DNA from: SAR86 cluster bacterium AG-349-I13
Lineage (GTDB): Bacteria > Pseudomonadota > Gammaproteobacteria > Magnimaribacterales > TMED112
Reading direction: 5' to 3'
Length of the DNA: 64,000 nt
Assembly: GCA_003278815.1 (NCBI GenBank)
Contig: QCDB01000001.1
Coordinates: 126,001-190,000, forward strand
The position numbers and the translations under genes were made by a program. Below, piece after piece: positions 62,790-64,000 of the stretch (position 1 is its first letter; the number at the start of each line of letters is the position of its first letter). The notes below the pieces were generated by a model. That model was not told where the DNA came from and ran no database searches. It saw nothing but the letters and a program-made list of their open reading frames with translations.

Positions 62790-63742
62790 TGTTTCAAAAT
62801 ATAAAAATTTTTATTTTATTAACATTGTTTCCATTTTCTGTTTATGCTCACGAATTTAATCCTGCTCACTTGGTCGTTAATGAAGTTGAAACAAATACCT
62901 ATGAAGCTGAATGGATGTATCCTGTTAAAAATATTGGTGCACGTGGTGAGGTGATATTTCCTGACACCTGCTTAAGGGAAAATACAGAGATTACAAAAAA
63001 TGGTAGATATTTGATTGAAAGCTTTACTTTAATTTGTGAGGGCACTTTAAAGGGCCAGACAATAAATGTCACAAGTTTGAGCGTGCTCACTGATGCCTTA
63101 ATAACAGTGACCCATTTGGATGTATCAACTTTTGAGGGACTCATAAACTCGAAAAACCCCACTATTAAAATACCTTTAAAAAAACAAATTTATCCAACTG
63201 GTTATTTTAGGTTGGGCGTTGATCATCTATTAGATGGCAACGATCATATTATCTTTATCTTTGGGTTGCTTTTTCTAGTTTCAAATTTAATTGTTGCCAT
63301 TAAAACAATCACAGCTTTTACTATTGCCCACAGCATTACTTTGGGCTTGTCGGTCTTTGGCTTAATCTCGTTACCCCAAGCAACAGTCGAAGCTATCATT
63401 GCGCTCACCATCATTTATTTAGCTTACGAAATCAGTCATCAAAAAAAATATAGGAGCACTCCCTGGCTTATAGCGTTTGGCTTCGGGTTACTCCATGGTC
63501 TGGGTTTTGCCAATGTTTTAAGTGGTATCGGTATTGCCAATGAACAACTAGCAATGTCCTTGCTGTTTTTTAATTTAGGCATAGAGGCAGGCCAGCTTTT
63601 ATTGATTCCAGTATTTGCTTTTTTGTTATGGGGCGTCAGCAAAATCAAGCTCAACCAAGCTTTTACCGCTTTTTCTTATTTAGTAATTGGTAGTTTGGGT
63701 TCTTATTGGTTTATTGACAGATTAGCAGGGATTATTCTGTAA
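62789..63742 (+). CDS. HupE/UreJ family membrane protein
   Basis: 317 residues. Signal peptide about 1-20, a periplasmic domain of about 130 residues, then HupE-type helices with GVDHLLDGNDHIIFIFGLL, AFTIAHSITLGLS and GFGLLHGLGFA. HupE/UreJ members transport or handle nickel or other metals; substrate here is unknown. Last gene of the DUF3604 operon; it overlaps the convergent partial gene by 11 bases. Confidence 0.85.
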   Translation: MFQNIKIFILLTLFPFSVYAHEFNPAHLVVNEVETNTYEAEWMYPVKNIGARGEVIFPDTCLRENTEITKNGRYLIESFTLICEGTLKGQTINVTSLSVLTDALITVTHLDVSTFEGLINSKNPTIKIPLKKQIYPTGYFRLGVDHLLDGNDHIIFIFGLLFLVSNLIVAIKTITAFTIAHSITLGLSVFGLISLPQATVEAIIALTIIYLAYEISHQKKYRSTPWLIAFGFGLLHGLGFANVLSGIGIANEQLAMSLLFFNLGIEAGQLLLIPVFAFLLWGVSKIKLNQAFTAFSYLVIGSLGSYWFIDRLAGIIL

Positions 63743-64000
63743 GCTCAAAAAAACTTTGCAACTGCTCTTTTGAGTAGACATTATTATTTGCTCTCCAAAC
63801 ACTAGAAGCTCCTGTTTTGCTGTTTTTAAATTGTACACAGTCTTCATTATTTGTTTGCTGACCTGTGATGATTTGGCATTTATCGATCCAGATATAATTT
63901 TGATCACTTGGCAATCTCTTAACATGCCGTTCGAGCGAAAGAGAATAATAAAATTCAAACATTATTCTGGAGACCTGAATATCTTTGTCCAGCAATATGA
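63732..64000 (-). CDS. partial hypothetical protein
   Basis: C-terminal ~89 codons of a gene running past the window's right edge; the frame stays open to base 64000. Hydrophilic, with KRLPSDQNYIWIDKCQII and a C-terminal EQLQSFFELTE. The surface-protein-like composition supports coding, but the family is not recognised. A TTG at 63995 is an internal codon rather than the start. Confidence 0.5.
   Translation of the reverse strand, partial: ILLDKDIQVSRIMFEFYYSLSLERHVKRLPSDQNYIWIDKCQIITGQQTNNEDCVQFKNSKTGASSVWRANNNVYSKEQLQSFFELTE

Noticed and set aside
63722-63958. Minus-strand frame ending NNPC as the gene at the right edge
   Set aside because: It has less protein-like composition and overlaps HupE more; the frame at 63732-64000 is open to the edge and more convincing.

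Overview
The window looks like a chromosome segment from a streamlined, AT-rich marine gammaproteobacterium. Gene content and order are gammaproteobacterial: dnaA-dnaN-recF-gyrB opposite rpmH-rnpA-yidC-mnmE-mnmG-rsmG-parA-parB-atp-glmU-glmS, a Pseudomonas-like cytochrome oxidase cluster, and polA-engB-dsbA. Very small intergenic gaps, low GC and a DUF3604/HupE gene set resemble SAR86-type genomes, but lineage is an inference and no rRNA or tRNA gene is present to test it.

Layout. 1-2549: cell-wall and chromosome-dimer genes (dapF, xerC, a HAD phosphatase, a short UbiK-like protein). 2552-7373: cytochrome c5, DsbA, EngB, PolA and DsbB, i.e. oxidative protein folding wrapped around polA. 7377-11385: PEP carboxykinase, glutamate-cysteine ligase and a quinone oxidoreductase. 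11387-19502: a complete caa3-type cytochrome c oxidase cluster with assembly factors (Sco, CtaB, CtaA, SURF1, CtaG). 19568-22401: purE-tsaC-hemF-aroE-yheV, all overlapping. 22428-26626: def-fmt-trkA-trkH. 26623-28822: a lipid A acyltransferase and a dimer-type glycyl-tRNA synthetase. 28819-34216: gyrB, recF, dnaN, dnaA on the minus strand. Gene orientation flips in the 80-bp dnaA-rpmH gap, which carries two DnaA boxes and is the most likely origin or origin-proximal control region. 34297-51442: ribosome, membrane-insertion, tRNA-modification, partition, ATP synthase and hexosamine genes, all on the plus strand. Two parS-like sites lie inside recF, close to parAB.

The accessory part starts exactly at the glmS stop codon. 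From 51425 to 54021 the last six codons of glmS (Ser-Val-Thr-Val-Glu-stop) recur four more times, each copy closing a short module of one or two genes (an SRA-HNH McrA-like nuclease, an unknown membrane-anchored protein, two membrane proteins, a 54-residue membrane protein). Copies use different synonymous codons and degrade with distance from glmS. This looks like stepwise insertion of promoterless gene cassettes into the glmS 3' end, and it is the main candidate for an undescribed system.

Beyond it (54053-64000) lie small membrane proteins, two related ABM-fold proteins, a SnoaL-like secreted protein, an HXXEE membrane protein, a possible cysteine-rich micropeptide, a PepSY plus His/Met-rich outer-membrane pair (possibly metal-related), and a DUF3604-PPIase-HupE operon. 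There is no gene-free stretch above 300 bases. No rRNA, tRNA, CRISPR array, prophage or recognisable IS element was seen.
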